From NCBI RefSeq assembly GCF_027409185.1, contig NC_084471.1, positions 8,400,535 through 8,464,534 on the forward strand: a stretch of 64,000 nucleotides of DNA. Reading direction: 5' to 3'. Every line of letters begins with the position of its first letter. Position 1 is the first letter of the stretch. The position numbers and the translations under genes are program-made. Source of the stretch: Cynocephalus volans. Taxonomy: Eukaryota; Chordata; Mammalia; Dermoptera; Cynocephalidae. A model generated the notes under the pieces. The model made no database searches, was not told where the DNA came from, and saw nothing but the letters and a program-made list of their open reading frames with translations. Positions 34,010-45,649 of this stretch are shown here, in pieces.

Positions 34010-34875
34010 TCTTCCCTTTCCCCTTCCACCACATCAATCCCATCTATCAGAGCCTGCCTCCAACCCGCCTCCTCCCAGCCCTTCCCAGTCTCTGTGCTGA
34101 ACTGATCTTTCTACAGCACAGGTCTGACCATGTCACTCTCCTCTCAAAACCCTGCAGCACCTTACAGTTATGGTCAATCCATTGCAACAAGGGGGCCAAG
34201 ATCATTCACTCAGGAAAGAACAGTCTTTTCAACAAATGGTGCTGGGAGAACTGGACACCCATATACTGAGGGGTGAAACTGGACCCCTACCTCACAGCCT
34301 ATACAAAACCTCACAGGGACTTCCACTGCCCACAGAATTGGGGCTGGACCCCTTAGCCCTGCACTCAGGACTCTTATGCCTCCTTCATTCTTTCAACAAC
34401 ATTTGTGTGGCTCTGTCTATGTGCCAGGCACTGTGCTAGGGCTGGGATAAGAGACAGATAGCTCTGTCTTCCTGGAGTCCACCAGCTCATCTCTGACCAG
34501 CTCCTGCTGGCCCAAAGTCACCCCAATCCCATCCATGTACCTGTCCATGGCTGCTGTGCTCCAAGATGCCAAACTCCCCACCTTGGAGCCCATGCTCTTC
34601 CCATTCTCTCTACCCCAAGGCCCTTCACCCCATTTCTTGCTGGAGGAATTCCTGTTCAAATGCCACCTCCTCCGTGACACCTTCCCTAAAACCTCCTCCC
34701 CACTAGACACTTTATCTGTTCCTCCCATCGCTCTGACCTCCTCACATTGAATCAGTTCACACACATTTTTTCCCCCAGGAGCTTTCTCAGCATGGCGAAA
34801 ACCTTATTTGTCTCTCTTTGTCTGTGCCTGACTCATAGTAGGGGCTCAAGAGCCATTTGTTCAAAAAATAAATGA
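34010..34875 (+). repeat. L2 LINE relics (34010-34170 and 34535-34875) around an L1 piece
   Basis: The first part has GATCTTTCTACAGCACAGGT and CTGACCATGTCACTCTCC, and the last part ends at the L2 3' tail near CTCATAGTAGGGGCTCAAGA. An L1 fragment and a short antisense L2/MIR-like end lie between. Confidence 0.65.
34172..34315 (+). repeat. L1 ORF2 fragment
   Basis: It shows the L1 ORF2 signature around TTCAACAAATGGTGCTGGGA and GAAACTGGACCCCTACCTCA. It lies between two L2 pieces and may have split an older L2. It is too short to encode anything. Confidence 0.75.
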
Positions 34876-36059
34876 ATCTTTTCCTTTGCTGGCAATTCAA
34901 TGCCTGTTCTTGCTAAAAGACGGAGAATAATTTTTTTCTTCAGTTTCCAGGAAGTGATCTCCAATGAGTATGTGGCCCATTTTACATATGTGAAATTGAG
35001 ACAGATAAGTTGCTGCAGCAGGAGAGGCCAGGCGATGAATGTGCAGGTTCTGGGAGGCCAGCACCCTCCTGACTGATGGAGAGCAGGAGGCTCCGTGCTA
35101 TTGGAAGCGAGGCCCAGGCACAAGGGTAAGGCCGGCAGCACCCTCTCCCATTCGATTCCTGGCTGCCAGATTGTCAAGAGACTCCAATGACACGTGCCTG
35201 CAGACTGTGCATCAGGGGCCATGAGTCCTGTTAGGGTGGTTCTGCTAATTGATCCCAGAAGCCCCTGTCACTGCCAGGGGATGCCTCAGTGGGCTTGGCA
35301 ATCTCCTGACTGCTGTCTCTCGCTTCACCAGATGGCTTCCCCTCCTGCTGCAGCTGCCTCTAGGCTAGGCCAGACACCACTGACCGTTCAGGGCCTGGGA
35401 CCCTCCAAAATGCCAGCAGAACTGAGCCCAGGCAGTGGTGGTGGGTGGGAGCTCTGGAAAAGCCTTGTGCGTCCCTCATGTTCTGGCTGGGTCATGGCCA
35501 CCCCACGAGTGGCTGAACTGGTGGGGGAGGCTCAGGGCTGCTCGGTCGGGACCCACTGTCCTCCAGCAGCCCCACGGCGGGCTGCCTCCTGTGGGTGGGG
35601 AACATGAGGTGCCCTGTATGGGGGGTGGAGCCAGGAAAGCTGCTGGCCTCCTGGATCTGTTAGGGTAAGTCTGTGCAGCTGAGTCCCAGGGAAGAGGGCA
35701 GACTCTGGAGCCAAGTGACCAGGTCCAGAAATAAAAATAGTAATTGTAATCACGCCAAGTCAGTCCTGAGCTCTTTCCCCCAGCCTGCCATGTGTCCTGT
35801 GTGGTGGGTTATCCCTGCTTCACGGGAAAAAGTGAGGAAACTGTAGGCGGTGGGGGAAGCAGTGGTGGTGGCTGAGGAGGGACTTTGTCCGAGGCTGGTC
35901 CGGCCCCTGAGCTGAGCTCCTACCCTGCACATCTCCGTGCTCAGGATGCCCCATCTTCTTTGTGAGTTCAGTCTTAGAGTTTGAGTATGTAGACAGTTTT
36001 TGGATGCTCTATCCTGAAACTGCCCTGCTTTAGGGGACTGCTAATATACATGTACGGGG

Positions 36060-36205
36060 CTTCCTTATGTGGTGACGAAAACATTCTAGAACCAGATAAT
36101 GGTGATGGTTGCACAACCTTGTGAATATGCTAAAAACCACTGAAGTGTACGCTTTAAGAGGGTGAATTTTATGGTACGTGAATTACATCTCAATAAAACA
36201 AAACA
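36060..36205 (+). repeat. Old L1 3' end fragment
   Basis: A typical ancient L1 tail: GGTGATGGTTGCACAACC, ACTGAAGTGTACGCTTTAA, GGGTGAATTTTATGGTACGT, ending in CAATAAAAC and an A-rich stretch. Confidence 0.75.
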
Positions 36206-36629
36206 AAAACAAACAAAAAACTGCCGTGTTTAAACAACTTCTGTGTCCCCTGTCCCTCACCCTCAGGACAGATGCGCACGCTTGCGCACACATACACATA
36301 CACACGCTTTCCTAAGACCCAGCGCCTCCCTCCACCCCAGCCTCCCCTGCCCTGTCCCCTTCCCTGCCCTTCCTCCTATAGAAAGGCCTTTCTGGGGCCT
36401 CTCTCAGCCTCCGGGATCGGGCTCATGAAGCTCCCTCTGCCTGATAGATAGTTAAATGCCTACTAATTTCTCATCTGGAGACGAGCATTGATCCCAATTT
36501 GCAGATGAGGAAACTGGGGCTCAGAGAGAGATGTAGCAAGTTGCCCAAGGCCACATCGCTGGCACATGACGCAGCTGAGATTCAAGCTCCAGCAGTGGCT
36601 TCAGAACCCATGGTCATTGCTTGGTGCCT

Positions 36630-37225
36630 TTCTGTGGTAGCCTGAATAATGTCCCCCCACCCCTCAAGATGTTCATTCTAATCCCTGGCACCTGTGAATG
36701 TTACCTCACGTGGCAAAGACTTTGCAGATGTGATTAAGGATCTTGAGATGGGGAGACTGTCCTGGATTAGTACAATTAGAAACACCGCTGTAAGGGGCAC
36801 GCAGAGGGCGATTACAGACAGAGGGCAGAAGGCAGCGTGGCAATGGAAGCAGAGACAGATTTGAAGACGCTACGCTGTTGGCCCTGAAGATGGAGGAAGG
36901 GGCCACAGCCAGGGAATGTAGCTCTAGAAGTTGGAAAGGGGAATGAAATAGATACTCTTCAAAGACTCTAAAAAAGAAAAAAACCCAAAACAAACAAACA
37001 AAAAAACCCAAAATAAAATAACAAAGACAAAACAAAAAAATTTTTTTGTTAATAAATAAATAAAAACAAAGCCTCTGGAGGGTGCACGGCCCTGCAGACA
37101 CCTTGGTGTCTGCCTCTTGAAACTGATTTTGGATTTCTGGCTGGACTGTAAGAGAATAAATGTGTGTTGTTTTAAGCCACCAAGTCTGTGGTAATTGGTT
37201 ACAGCAGCCACAGAAAACGAATCCA
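36630..37225 (+). repeat. MLT1-type LTR (ERVL-MaLR), interrupted by an A-rich insert
   Basis: It starts TGTGGTAGCCTGAATAATG and ends with the typical GAGAATAAATG...TTTTAAGCCACCAAG region and a GGTTACAGCAGCC tail. This is a solo LTR of an old endogenous retrovirus-like element, with no coding content. An A-rich block at 36965-37075 splits it. Confidence 0.8.
36965..37075 (+). repeat. A-rich insert inside the MLT1 LTR
   Basis: Runs of A with C, then a short T run and TAAATAAATAAA. No SINE or LINE body is attached. The LTR resumes directly after, at GCCTCTGGAGG. Confidence 0.75.
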
Positions 37226-37689
37226 CTTTCCCTCCGGGGAGAGACTATTCAGCCTCCCAAGTGCAGCCTTTTTGAGAAGCTCTTCTGGCCCCTGGTCAGG
37301 GGCTCCCCCTGCTCTGTGCTCCTTGGGGATGCTTTCTCCTGGCTCTGACCCTGGGGCTTACCCCTGCCATGGCCTCTGTGTCTACCCTGACCTTGGGCTT
37401 CTTCTCTCACTCTGAGCAATGACCCCACAAGGCTGGCGTCATCTCATAGTCACCCAAAAGCAGGCAGCAGCTCTGCGGCATCATGGTGGAGGAAAATGAG
37501 GCTCAGAGAGGAGCAGCAAATGTCCACAGTCACTTAGCTGGCAAGAGGCAGAGCCGGGGAATGGGCATTCAAGAGGGATGACCCAGGCACCTGAGCTGAA
37601 GGACTCTTGAGAAAGAAGCCACATCTGCCGCTGCTGCCCCTGGGTACTAACCCTAGTACCCATCTGGATCTGTGCAGAATTGGACCATT

Positions 37690-38070
37690 CCTTGTGAGCT
37701 CGGCTTTAGGGAAATCTGATAGTGAATTCCAAACCAATAAGAGCAAATAAATGAGGGGTGATTACTGACAATAGGAGAGGATACACCACAGGGTGCCTCC
37801 AAATAGCATCTCCTCCAGTACGTTTTAAGTGCTTTATAGGTCATTAACTACTTGACAGAGTGAGCCTGACACTTAAAGCAAAGAATTTGGCGCCTCTGCC
37901 AGGGAAAATCAATCAGAAATGAAGATAGAGCGTCGGTGGCGTTAAGATGTACAAAGTGGGCAAACGGGATCCGATTTACACGTATTTGTAAGGCCCTCTC
38001 CATTGTGTAAAGTAAGGCACACTGGTATTTGAGGCCGTTTATAAATCCCATATTAGCGTTTAGAAATTCT
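37690..38070. promoter_or_regulatory. Repeat-free AT-rich island
   Basis: Unique, not GC-rich and not matched to any repeat I know. It carries CCAATAAG, ATCAATCAG, TTTATAAAT and several TAAAT/ATTA cores. A candidate distal element. Confidence 0.25.
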
Positions 38071-38309
38071 TAAGCAATCCCCCACCCCCAGCCTTTTGTT
38101 GTTGTTGTTATTAATGAAATAGTTCAAAGACATGGAAAAATACAGAGACAAGCTTAAACGTCTAAGCCCACCACCTGACTGTCAAATAAAACATTACAGC
38201 TTGGCTGAAGTACCCACTTTAAAAAAATGCTACTTTTTTTTTCTTCCTGCCTTTTCAGATCCTTTCTGTCTTCTGGCTCCACCTCGTTAGGGAGACCTAA
38301 GCTGACCAT

Positions 38310-38430
38310 CCGCCCCTGCCCAAGACAGCACTTCTTCCTCTGGAATCAGAGTGCAATTACTGCCTCTTTAATTAACTTGGCGATTAATCACCAGATGCTT
38401 GTGAAACAGCTTTTATTGTCCTTGTCCATC
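38310..38430 (+). promoter_or_regulatory. Repeat-free AT-rich island with homeodomain-like sites
   Basis: TTTAATTAACTTGGCGATTAATCACC contains TAATTA- and GATTAATC-type sites within about 30 bp, flanked by GCAATTA. No repeat family fits. It looks like a conserved enhancer, but conservation cannot be tested here. Confidence 0.3.
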
Positions 38431-38747
38431 TCAGGCTGTGGTGGGGGTGGGGACCAGGCCAGCAGGGGGAGGAGGGTCAGTAGGCAGGGCACTCCTCAGG
38501 ACACCAGGCTGGGCAGGGGCAGCTGGAAGGGGAGGCCTGAGGAGGCCTGATATGCAGAGAGTCGACTCCCTCCTGGCTCTGTTTGGGCAGCTGCCAGGTA
38601 CCAGGGTCCTAGATGAGCTGGAGGGAAGCCCAGGAGAGCAGCAGGCAGCTGGGAGGGTGGCCCACCCTGGCAGCCTCAGGGCCTCTGCCCGTGCTCCTCC
38701 CCTCTCATCCCAATGTGCTTTCCTCACTGAGCCTTGTTGTGGGTTGA

Positions 38748-38940
38748 ACTGTGTCCCCCAAAAGATATGTTGATATCCCAACCACAGATACCTGTGAATG
38801 AAAACTGATTTGAAAATAGGGTCTTTACAGATGTAATCAAGTTAAGTTGAAGTCATACTGGATTAGTGTGGTCCCTAAAACCAGTGACTGGCGTCCCTAG
38901 AAGAAAGCTATGCGAAAACACAGACTCAGGGAGAACTCAT
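38748..38940 (+). repeat. MLT1-type LTR, truncated
   Basis: It matches the first part of an MLT1 LTR, from GGGTTGAACTGTGTCCCCCA through the GGGTCTTTACAGATGTAATC block. The 3' half is missing. No retroviral genes are attached. Confidence 0.8.
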
Positions 38941-39667
38941 TCAGCCACCACCAAGCCAGCTCCTGCTCTGCATGCCTGAATCTGGCTGCCCACTGTAGAG
39001 AAGAGGGGACCTCAGATAGCATTTTTCTGGTCGATTAACCCTCCCCTACCCATTTCCAGGAGCAGCTCCTACACCCTCCTTCGTCAGAGGAAGCCCTCTC
39101 CACCATTCCATGTAAAACACCATCCCTCAATCAACAGGACCTGCCTCGGGCCTTCCCAAGGACCCCCTTTCCCAGAAAACAGCAACCCTGCTCAAGTCAG
39201 TTTGCTTAATGATAGTCCCCATGGATCCTTCTGGATAATAATCCCCCCGACGTGCCCCCAGACGGGGGCGGGGGGGAGAGAAGGTTCCCAGAGAGGGAAA
39301 GGGCCCAGGAGGTTACCGGGATTTTAACACGGAGGCAGGGGCTGTCTCATTCATGCTGTAAAGCACAGTGCTGGGTACAGCACATTCATTAAAATAACTC
39401 ATCTTCTAACCCATCTTCTCTGCTCTAATCCAACTCTCTCTTTCTACAGATGGGAAACTGAGGCTCTGACACGCCACAGGGCGTGTAGAGGAGATCCGAC
39501 GACCAGTAACGTAAGCACGTCCCAGTATGAGCTCAGCCAGTTGCTCCGAGGTAACTGCACTTCTCTGCACCTCGGTTTCCCCATCCTTGATGGGGAACAG
39601 GAATATCCTCTCCTAGAGGTGTTACTAGCATTAAAGGCAGCTCTAAAAACCTGTGTGCACATTTTCT

Positions 39668-39830
39668 ATTAATGCATTCAGCTAACACGTTTCGAGCACC
39701 TGCGGTGTGCCAGGCCCTGGAGATACAGAGTTCAGCAGCACAAACCCCGCGTCCAGACCTCCAGGTGCTATTTGGTAGAGGACAAGGAAACGCAGTTACC
39801 ACCCGGGGTGGTGTCATGAAGGAGAGAACA
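39668..39830 (-). repeat. L2 3' end, antisense
   Basis: TGCATTCAGCTAACACGTTT then GAGCACCTGCGGTGTGCCAG. It lies just upstream of the orphan CpG island. Confidence 0.7.
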
Positions 39831-39929
39831 GAGGCAGAAAGGAAAAGGCAGCAGAGTTCAGAAGGGCCCCAAAGAGCAGTGGCCGCCACAGGAGAGAAAA
39901 GGCCAAGAATGAAACCCCCACCCCACTGC

Positions 39930-40920
39930 CTGAACCCCTTCCTCGTCTCAGCCAATCAGGCGTCAGCATCGCCAGCCGGCCGACCAATCAGGAACTGGAA
40001 CAGGAGCCCTAGTCGCAGGCCACGGTTTCGCGGGGGAGGGCGGCCAGAGGCGGCGCGCCCCGCCCAGGCCCCGCCCAGGCCCACCCCGGCCCGCCCAATC
40101 CCCGCCCCCTGCCCCGCCCCAGGCCGTGGCCACCTCGCCCGCTTGGAGCCCCGTGGCCAGGGCCCGCCGCTGGGGCAGAGTATTGTCCTAAAGGCCGAAA
40201 AAAGCGGAGCAGGGGGGTAGGGGGACAGCCACGTGGCCGCAGGAGGATTTATAACATTTTCTTTCGCCACTGACAATATTGCAAAATGCGTGAAAGAGAC
40301 GGCCCCGCCAGGACAGGAGCGTGAGGGCGCGGGCAAGGTAAGCAGCCCCCGGCCGGCTCTTCCAGGGATGGGGCACCGGGAGGAGCTGGCGGGCATCACC
40401 CCGCACTGAGCGGCTGTCGCGGGGTCTGCGTCCTGGTTCGCTCTCTGGAGGGTCTGGTGATCGTTGGGGTGTAGACGCGGCCCCTGAGCTGAGGCATCTC
40501 CGGTGACCTGGGGGCTGCCGAGGCGGTGTTGACGAGCGCACGTGGCCCGCCGTGGTGCCTCCGAAATCCGGGGGTGTCGAGACTGATCCCCAAGTCTGAA
40601 GTTGGGAGTCCCGCTCACTCGCGGCTGGGGAGCCTGTGGGGCCGCGGACCAGCGACTGAGCACCCTCCAGCGACCCGGGGGCACGTGAGGCGCCACAGCA
40701 CCGCCGGCAGTTGTAGACGCGGGCGGCTCCCAGACGCGGAAAGTTTGCTGGAGCGAGCCGAGCCGGCCGCACGGGAGGAGCGTCTGGGTGCAGACGGAGC
40801 CACGCCTCCGCGGGGCGAGGCGCAGCGCTGGGCCGGGGACGGGACCCACCTGGCGCCTCCCCGGGGCGGAGGCGCCTTGCGGGGAGCCCGCAAACCCCAG
40901 CCTCAGCTGCTGTAACTCGT
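39930..40920 (+). promoter_or_regulatory. CpG island / orphan promoter between NFAM1 and the 60-kb island
   Basis: A sharp rise in CpG against AT- and repeat-rich flanks. Three CCAAT boxes in + orientation lie at 39952-39956, 39984-39988 and 40095-40099, the first two 32 bp apart as is usual for NF-Y pairs. At least five GC boxes (CCCGCCC or CCGCCCC) cluster at 40060-40120. A TATA-like TTTATAA lies near 40247. A strong donor, CAAG|GTAAGC, is at 40338. Together these fit a promoter firing on the + strand near 40.25-40.3 kb. I do not know the transcript: it may be a lncRNA or a distal first exon of the next gene. Confidence 0.7.
40275..40337 (+). other. Candidate non-coding first exon (orphan promoter)
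   Basis: This is the segment between the TATA-like box and the consensus donor at 40338. Its only ATG (40286) opens a frame of about a dozen codons that closes before the donor, so it would be untranslated or a short upstream ORF. The start is a guess of about 25-30 bp past the TATA-like box. The acceptor partner is not identified. Confidence 0.35.
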
Positions 40921-41689
40921 GCGCCCCCTTCCTCCGGGGCTGCAGAAGCCGCAGCTGAGGAGGGAGAGGGAGTTGGGGAGACAGTAAGTGACCTAGAGCC
41001 AGACCAGAGGGATTTATTGTGAGTCTTTTAGACGGGTTCACCAAGCACCCCTTCTGTCCCCAGGCCCAGGCGGAGCCTGGGGTGTCTCCATCTCACTTGT
41101 GAGGAATCAGGGGGCAGAGAGGCCAACTTGGTGTCCCTTCACGCGCTGTTAATCAGAGGAGGGGACTCAGGCCCCACCGTCCGGTCTCCTTTTCTCCTTC
41201 ACCTCCTCTGCCTGTGGGAGAAGAAAGGATGCCAGACATAGGGGAGGAGGGTCTACAGATGGGGGGCGCTGCAGGGAGGCCCTGGATTGGGAACCCTGAG
41301 TCTGCCTCTCTGTGGCTCCAGGTGGCCCCACAGCACCAGGCAAAGGAATGAGTGGAGGAGGGAAGGTTATGGCAGAGACAGCACCAGGCAGGTGTTGCTG
41401 GTGCCTGCCTACTTCATTCCTCAGGTGCTGTGCCAGGGGCAGGTCAGGTGGGGGTATTTATGTGACACTCTCTTGTGCAGGGGAAGGAAGACACCCTACC
41501 CTAGTCTCTGCCAGGGGAAGGGCAGAAGCCTGCCTGTTGGCTGGAGGAGGTACCTACCTGCCTAGGGTAGTTCTTGGGGAGGCTTAGTCTCACCTCCCAT
41601 CACCCTCAGTGCCCTTTGCTCCAATTCCTATTCCCATACCCTCCCAGTCTCTGTGATTTCTCCTACTATGGGGCCTTTGTACATGTTGT

Positions 41690-41860
41690 TTATACTTTTG
41701 GTAAACAAATAGTCATCAAACACCTACTATGTGCCAGACATGGGCAATTCAGCAAAGAGTAAGCAGACCCAGTTTCTGCCCTCACAGGACTTTCTGACCA
41801 GTGCAGGGACATAGATGATGAACGACAGACAGTCAGGAAGGGGACAGGTCTATGAGGAAG
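41690..41860 (-). repeat. L2 3' end, antisense
   Basis: CATCAAACACCTACTATGTG followed by CAGACCCAGTTTCTGCCC. It abuts the sense L2 copy at 41870. Confidence 0.7.
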
Positions 41861-41869
41861 GGCAGCAAC

Positions 41870-42080
41870 CTTCTCATCCTTTGGGCCCCAGCACCAGTGT
41901 CACCTCCTCTAGGAAGTCTTCCCTGACCTCCTCAACTTGACATTTGCACTGTGATCGGCTCCCATAACCTGGGGACCACTCCCTCTGTGGATATTTTTGT
42001 GTAATTAATTGGTTAAGTTTTGTCTCCCCCCATCAGTTGTAAGTGCCATTAGGACAGGACCCTGATCTCTTCTGGTTGAA
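41870..42080 (+). repeat. L2 LINE 3' region
   Basis: It shows TGTCACCTCCTCTAGGAAGT, CTTCCCTGACCTCC and TAAGTGCCATTAGGACAGGA in L2 sense order. Confidence 0.7.
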
Positions 42081-43059
42081 TGGTAGGCAAAGTGATTAAA
42101 GGATGGGTAGGATTTTCACAGAAAAATGGGAGCCACTCAGCCAGGTTAGGCGTCCAGATGGCAGAAACTTTTCTTTCCCCTTCTCTGGCCCAAGTCCTGG
42201 GTTCCATACCCCATTTGCCATTCATGGAAACAAAGTAAAAAAAACCCAGCATACCTGATGAGGAAGAGAGCAGAGAGAGGCCTGGCACAGACAGCCCACT
42301 GCAGCGCCAGGGCTGCCCATCGGAGGGAGAGTGGACCTGCTGGGGGAGGCCCAGGACAGGTGCCTGGCCTGCCCCACTTTCTTCTGTCCCAGCTCTTGGG
42401 AGCTTGGTTTCCTTCAAGTGCTACTCTGGGAGAAGGTGAAGGCCAGCGGGGGCCCCCAGGATGGCAGGGTACAGGGCCACAGTGACTGCCGACCCCCCGC
42501 CATTTGGGGGAGAGAGGAACCTGGGTAGCACCTCTCTGACCCAGAGTCGGGCCTCTGGGACACATATAGCTGCTTGGGTGACCCACAGCTCATTGAAACT
42601 CTCAGCTGGAAAGTAGGAATCTGGCTCAGAGGAACTGACTCTTATGTTTATTTTTCATAGTTTCTATACACAGTGAATTTCTCCCTTCCCTGGCTCTGTC
42701 AGACCTGTGCACCTGGCACCTTTCCTGTAGCAGATTATGCCCTCCCAGTTGCCTGACAAAGCTTTTATCACATCCTCCCCCACCCCCCACTGCCACCCAC
42801 CCCACTTCAGGGGATTGAGCTGCTGCCATGCACCGCTAGAGAGACCGTCTACATGCTTTATTCAGGCTCTGCCAGCAACAGAATAAAAGAGGCCTCCCCA
42901 CCCACCCACCCGGCCAGGCAGCCCTCCTGCCTGAAATGGCTTTAAAAAAATTAATTTGCAGTGATTTACTCCCTTGTGTTCTATGGGGATCACCAGCATT
43001 TTAAATATGTATTTAAATCAGATTAACTGCTCCCAGATAAAACTTAACTGCCTCTCTTA

Positions 43060-43260
43060 ACCCAGCAGAAAGAGCACTGGATTCAGAATCAAGTGACTCA
43101 GAATTTCAGGCCAAGTTCTGCTAATGACAGCTGTGTGACCTTGGGAAAATTACTTAACCTCTCTGCGCCTCCATTGGCTCCTCTGGAAACCAAGGTTAAT
43201 GATAATCCCTCCTTCACAGGGTGTTGTGAAGATTAAATTAGATAACGTTCAGGGAAGAGC
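43060..43260 (+). repeat. MIR SINE relic
   Basis: AGAGCACTGGATTCAGAATC, CTGTGTGACCTTGGGAAAAT and GGTGTTGTGAAGATTAAATT in sense order. A second partial MIR follows at about 43270-43420. Confidence 0.8.
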
Positions 43261-43559
43261 TGAGCAATGCCAGAGCTGTGTTTTCTGTTCCCCAGTACTG
43301 GCTGTCCTGCTAATTAGCCTGGTGACCTTGGGCAGGCCACTCAGCCATCCCTGGCCTCAATTTCCTCATCTGTATAGCACAGGGGTTGTTGCAGGAGATG
43401 AGGGCACAGAGCTACTTGCCCCTCACCCTCACCCCCCACTCACCTTCTCCCACCCTCTGCCAGACACTGTCCCCTCAGCCACCCCTTTTTCTTGTTATCT
43501 GGGCACTCAGTTTTAATTGGAGCCAGTGCCCCTCCCCAGCTGCCTCTCCTCCTGGCTCC

Positions 43560-43670
43560 CTGTGAAGTTACAGGGTTGCGGCCCTGAGGGGCCTGCAGTT
43601 CCTGGCTCATTTTCAGGAGCAATTAGCTGTGATGTCACAGGCTTAGGAGGTGGCTTCAGCGGATGCTTGG
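43560..43670 (+). promoter_or_regulatory. Repeat-free element with CRE-like and homeodomain-like sites
   Basis: CAATTAGC and GTGATGTCAC (a CRE variant) lie 3 bp apart at about 43620-43640 in unique sequence. Confidence 0.25.
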
Positions 43671-44700
43671 CCAGGCCATCAGGAGGCCAGGACCCTCCTC
43701 TGCTGTGGTCTGCGGGGTCCCTGCCCCAGGCCTGGGGGATCTCCATTGCTAGCTGTGGGCAGACCGGCTTCCTAGGAAAAGCCATTTCCATTCTGTACTT
43801 TATGACTCCTTGAAGCCTGAGTCTGAGTGTAAATTAGTTCTACCCTGAGCTTTTGTTGGCAACTGTCGGTTCCTTGGAAGCAAGGGGCTTTGTCAGGAAG
43901 AACAAAGCTATTCGATGTTTTTCTGATCTGGGGGAAGCGCGCTCCTGGGGGAGGGCTCATTGCATGTCAGTGTCAGTCTTAGTCCTTGGTTCTCAGACTC
44001 GATGGTTTTGTTTGGGGTTTTAAGTCCTATGGCTTAGGAGTCACATATGTTTGTGTGTTGGCTGAGGGATTTTTTTCCTCCTTTTTGGCTTACATAGTGT
44101 ATTCTGTGGAAGCTAATTCCAGGGACTGAACTTTTCAAATCACTGCTTCAACAGCTTTTAAAAATCTGGACCTAGTTACTCCTGTCATCCATGTGTAAAG
44201 ATTTAGAAAAAAAATTCCAAACCCAAGGGTGGGCAGCCGAGAGGATGTACGGCTGCTGGCAGCGCGCTCACTGCAGACCTGAGGTCAAAGCCAAAATGTC
44301 GAGCGCCTCCTGGGAGGGGGAGTGTGGGCTGCTTGGTGCCAGACATCTGGATATTGAGAAAACATCTGGGTAGCTGGGTTTTTCAGGTTTCTGCCTGACA
44401 TTTAATATCACAAACATTGAGCCTGCCTCCCGTCCCCGCCAGCCACCAGCCACGCGGCTTCTCCTCCCCAACACACCCAGCCCCTTCCCCCGCCTTCCTG
44501 ACGGGTAAGAAACATCCATTCTTTCCAATTCCCCAGCGTTTTCCCCCTACCGGAAATCTGATGGGCTTATGACATCATGGCTGGCTGCTGAGCGATGAAG
44601 TGGATGCCACAAAGAAATCCGACATATCGGATGGATTCTGAAATCAGTTTCCCTCCGGCTGTAGTAACTGGCGAGAAGTCAGGAGAATCTGAGCTTTGTT

Positions 44701-44719
44701 TAAAAAAAAAAAAAAAAAA
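44701..44719 (+). repeat. Poly(A) run
   Basis: About 18 adenines with no recognisable SINE or LINE body on either side. Confidence 0.8.
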
Positions 44720-44952
44720 CAACTAAGTCTTGCCCTGTATTAAATACGATTTTCTTAAAAACAAGCATACCTTTTGGAAATCATCCTATTTTAATAGAAA
44801 TGCTGGGTTTTATGGGGGAAAAAATGGCTAATAAATCGGACCTGAAGCTTCATGTGAACGTTCCATTTCTGTCGAGTGTGTGTGTCCTTATTCACTAATA
44901 AAGGAGGAACTCGGAATGGTTAATCTCTCTTCATTATTCAAATAGGATCGCT

Positions 44953-44973
44953 CTTTTTTTTTTTTTTTTTTTT
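44953..44973 (-). repeat. Poly(T) run
   Basis: About 20 thymines, about 235 bp downstream of a poly(A) run, with no SINE body seen adjacent. Confidence 0.8.
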
Positions 44974-45649
44974 CAGGCCAATAAAATTCACAGGGTAAAT
45001 TGCTGGTTTATGTTTTTCTGGGAACCCATTTTTATGGAGTGACCTTGGACCTGACCTGGTCTGCAATCCTTGTATGTCCCTCTGCTGGTTCTCCTGACTG
45101 TGGAACCTTAAGAGGATTCAGTGAAGCCTGCTTTTGGGGTCTTCTAGCCAGGCTTGAGGGGATGACCAGTGTCAGCAGGGCAGGGCTGGGATGGGTGGGC
45201 CAGGTCTCCTCTCAAGGTGAAAACCTCTTTGAGAAGAGTCAGGAGGGGAACAGAAGTGAAGGGGCCTGTGACACACGCCCCAGGGCAGCCCGGAGTGGGG
45301 GAAGACAGTGATCCCCAGTGTAGACCTCAGAAATAGCTCCAGGCTGAGGGGCCTCAGTATCCTCACCCCTGAAGCGGGCTCAGGTTAAAGAAAGTTCACG
45401 ATTTTGTGTGTCCTGCCTGCCAGGCCCCTAGCACAGACATCTGGAGTCCAAGAGCAGGATTGGAGTCTGAGACCTGGATTGGAGTCCCAGCTGCTCCATG
45501 GACAAGCGGTGGGGTCCTGGACAAGTTGCACCACCTCTCAGTGTCTTTCCCTGTAAACGGACACAATGACCTGCCCTGCCTGCTGGGAGAGTCAATGGCG
45601 CTGATGCTTCACCCGACACCCAGCCACTCTCAAGGTGCTCTGAGGTCAA

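Larger units (their letters stand above)
30658..39929. other. Intergenic DNA, repeat-rich, no gene seen
   Basis: Contains L2 relics (34010-34170, 34535-34875), L1 fragments (34172-34315, 36060-36205), MIRs (33150-33320, 36440-36620, 37380-37565), two MLT1 LTRs and an L2 end at 39668-39830. Repeat-free AT-rich islands lie at 33640-33800, 37690-38070 and 38310-38430. No splice-bounded coding exon was recognised. Confidence 0.6.

Noticed and set aside
39956..41044. A 362-codon open frame on the minus strand across the 40-kb CpG island
   Set aside because: GC-rich DNA has few stop codons. The product is a low-complexity Pro/Arg/Gly/Ala mix with no recognised domain, and the promoter signals point the other way.
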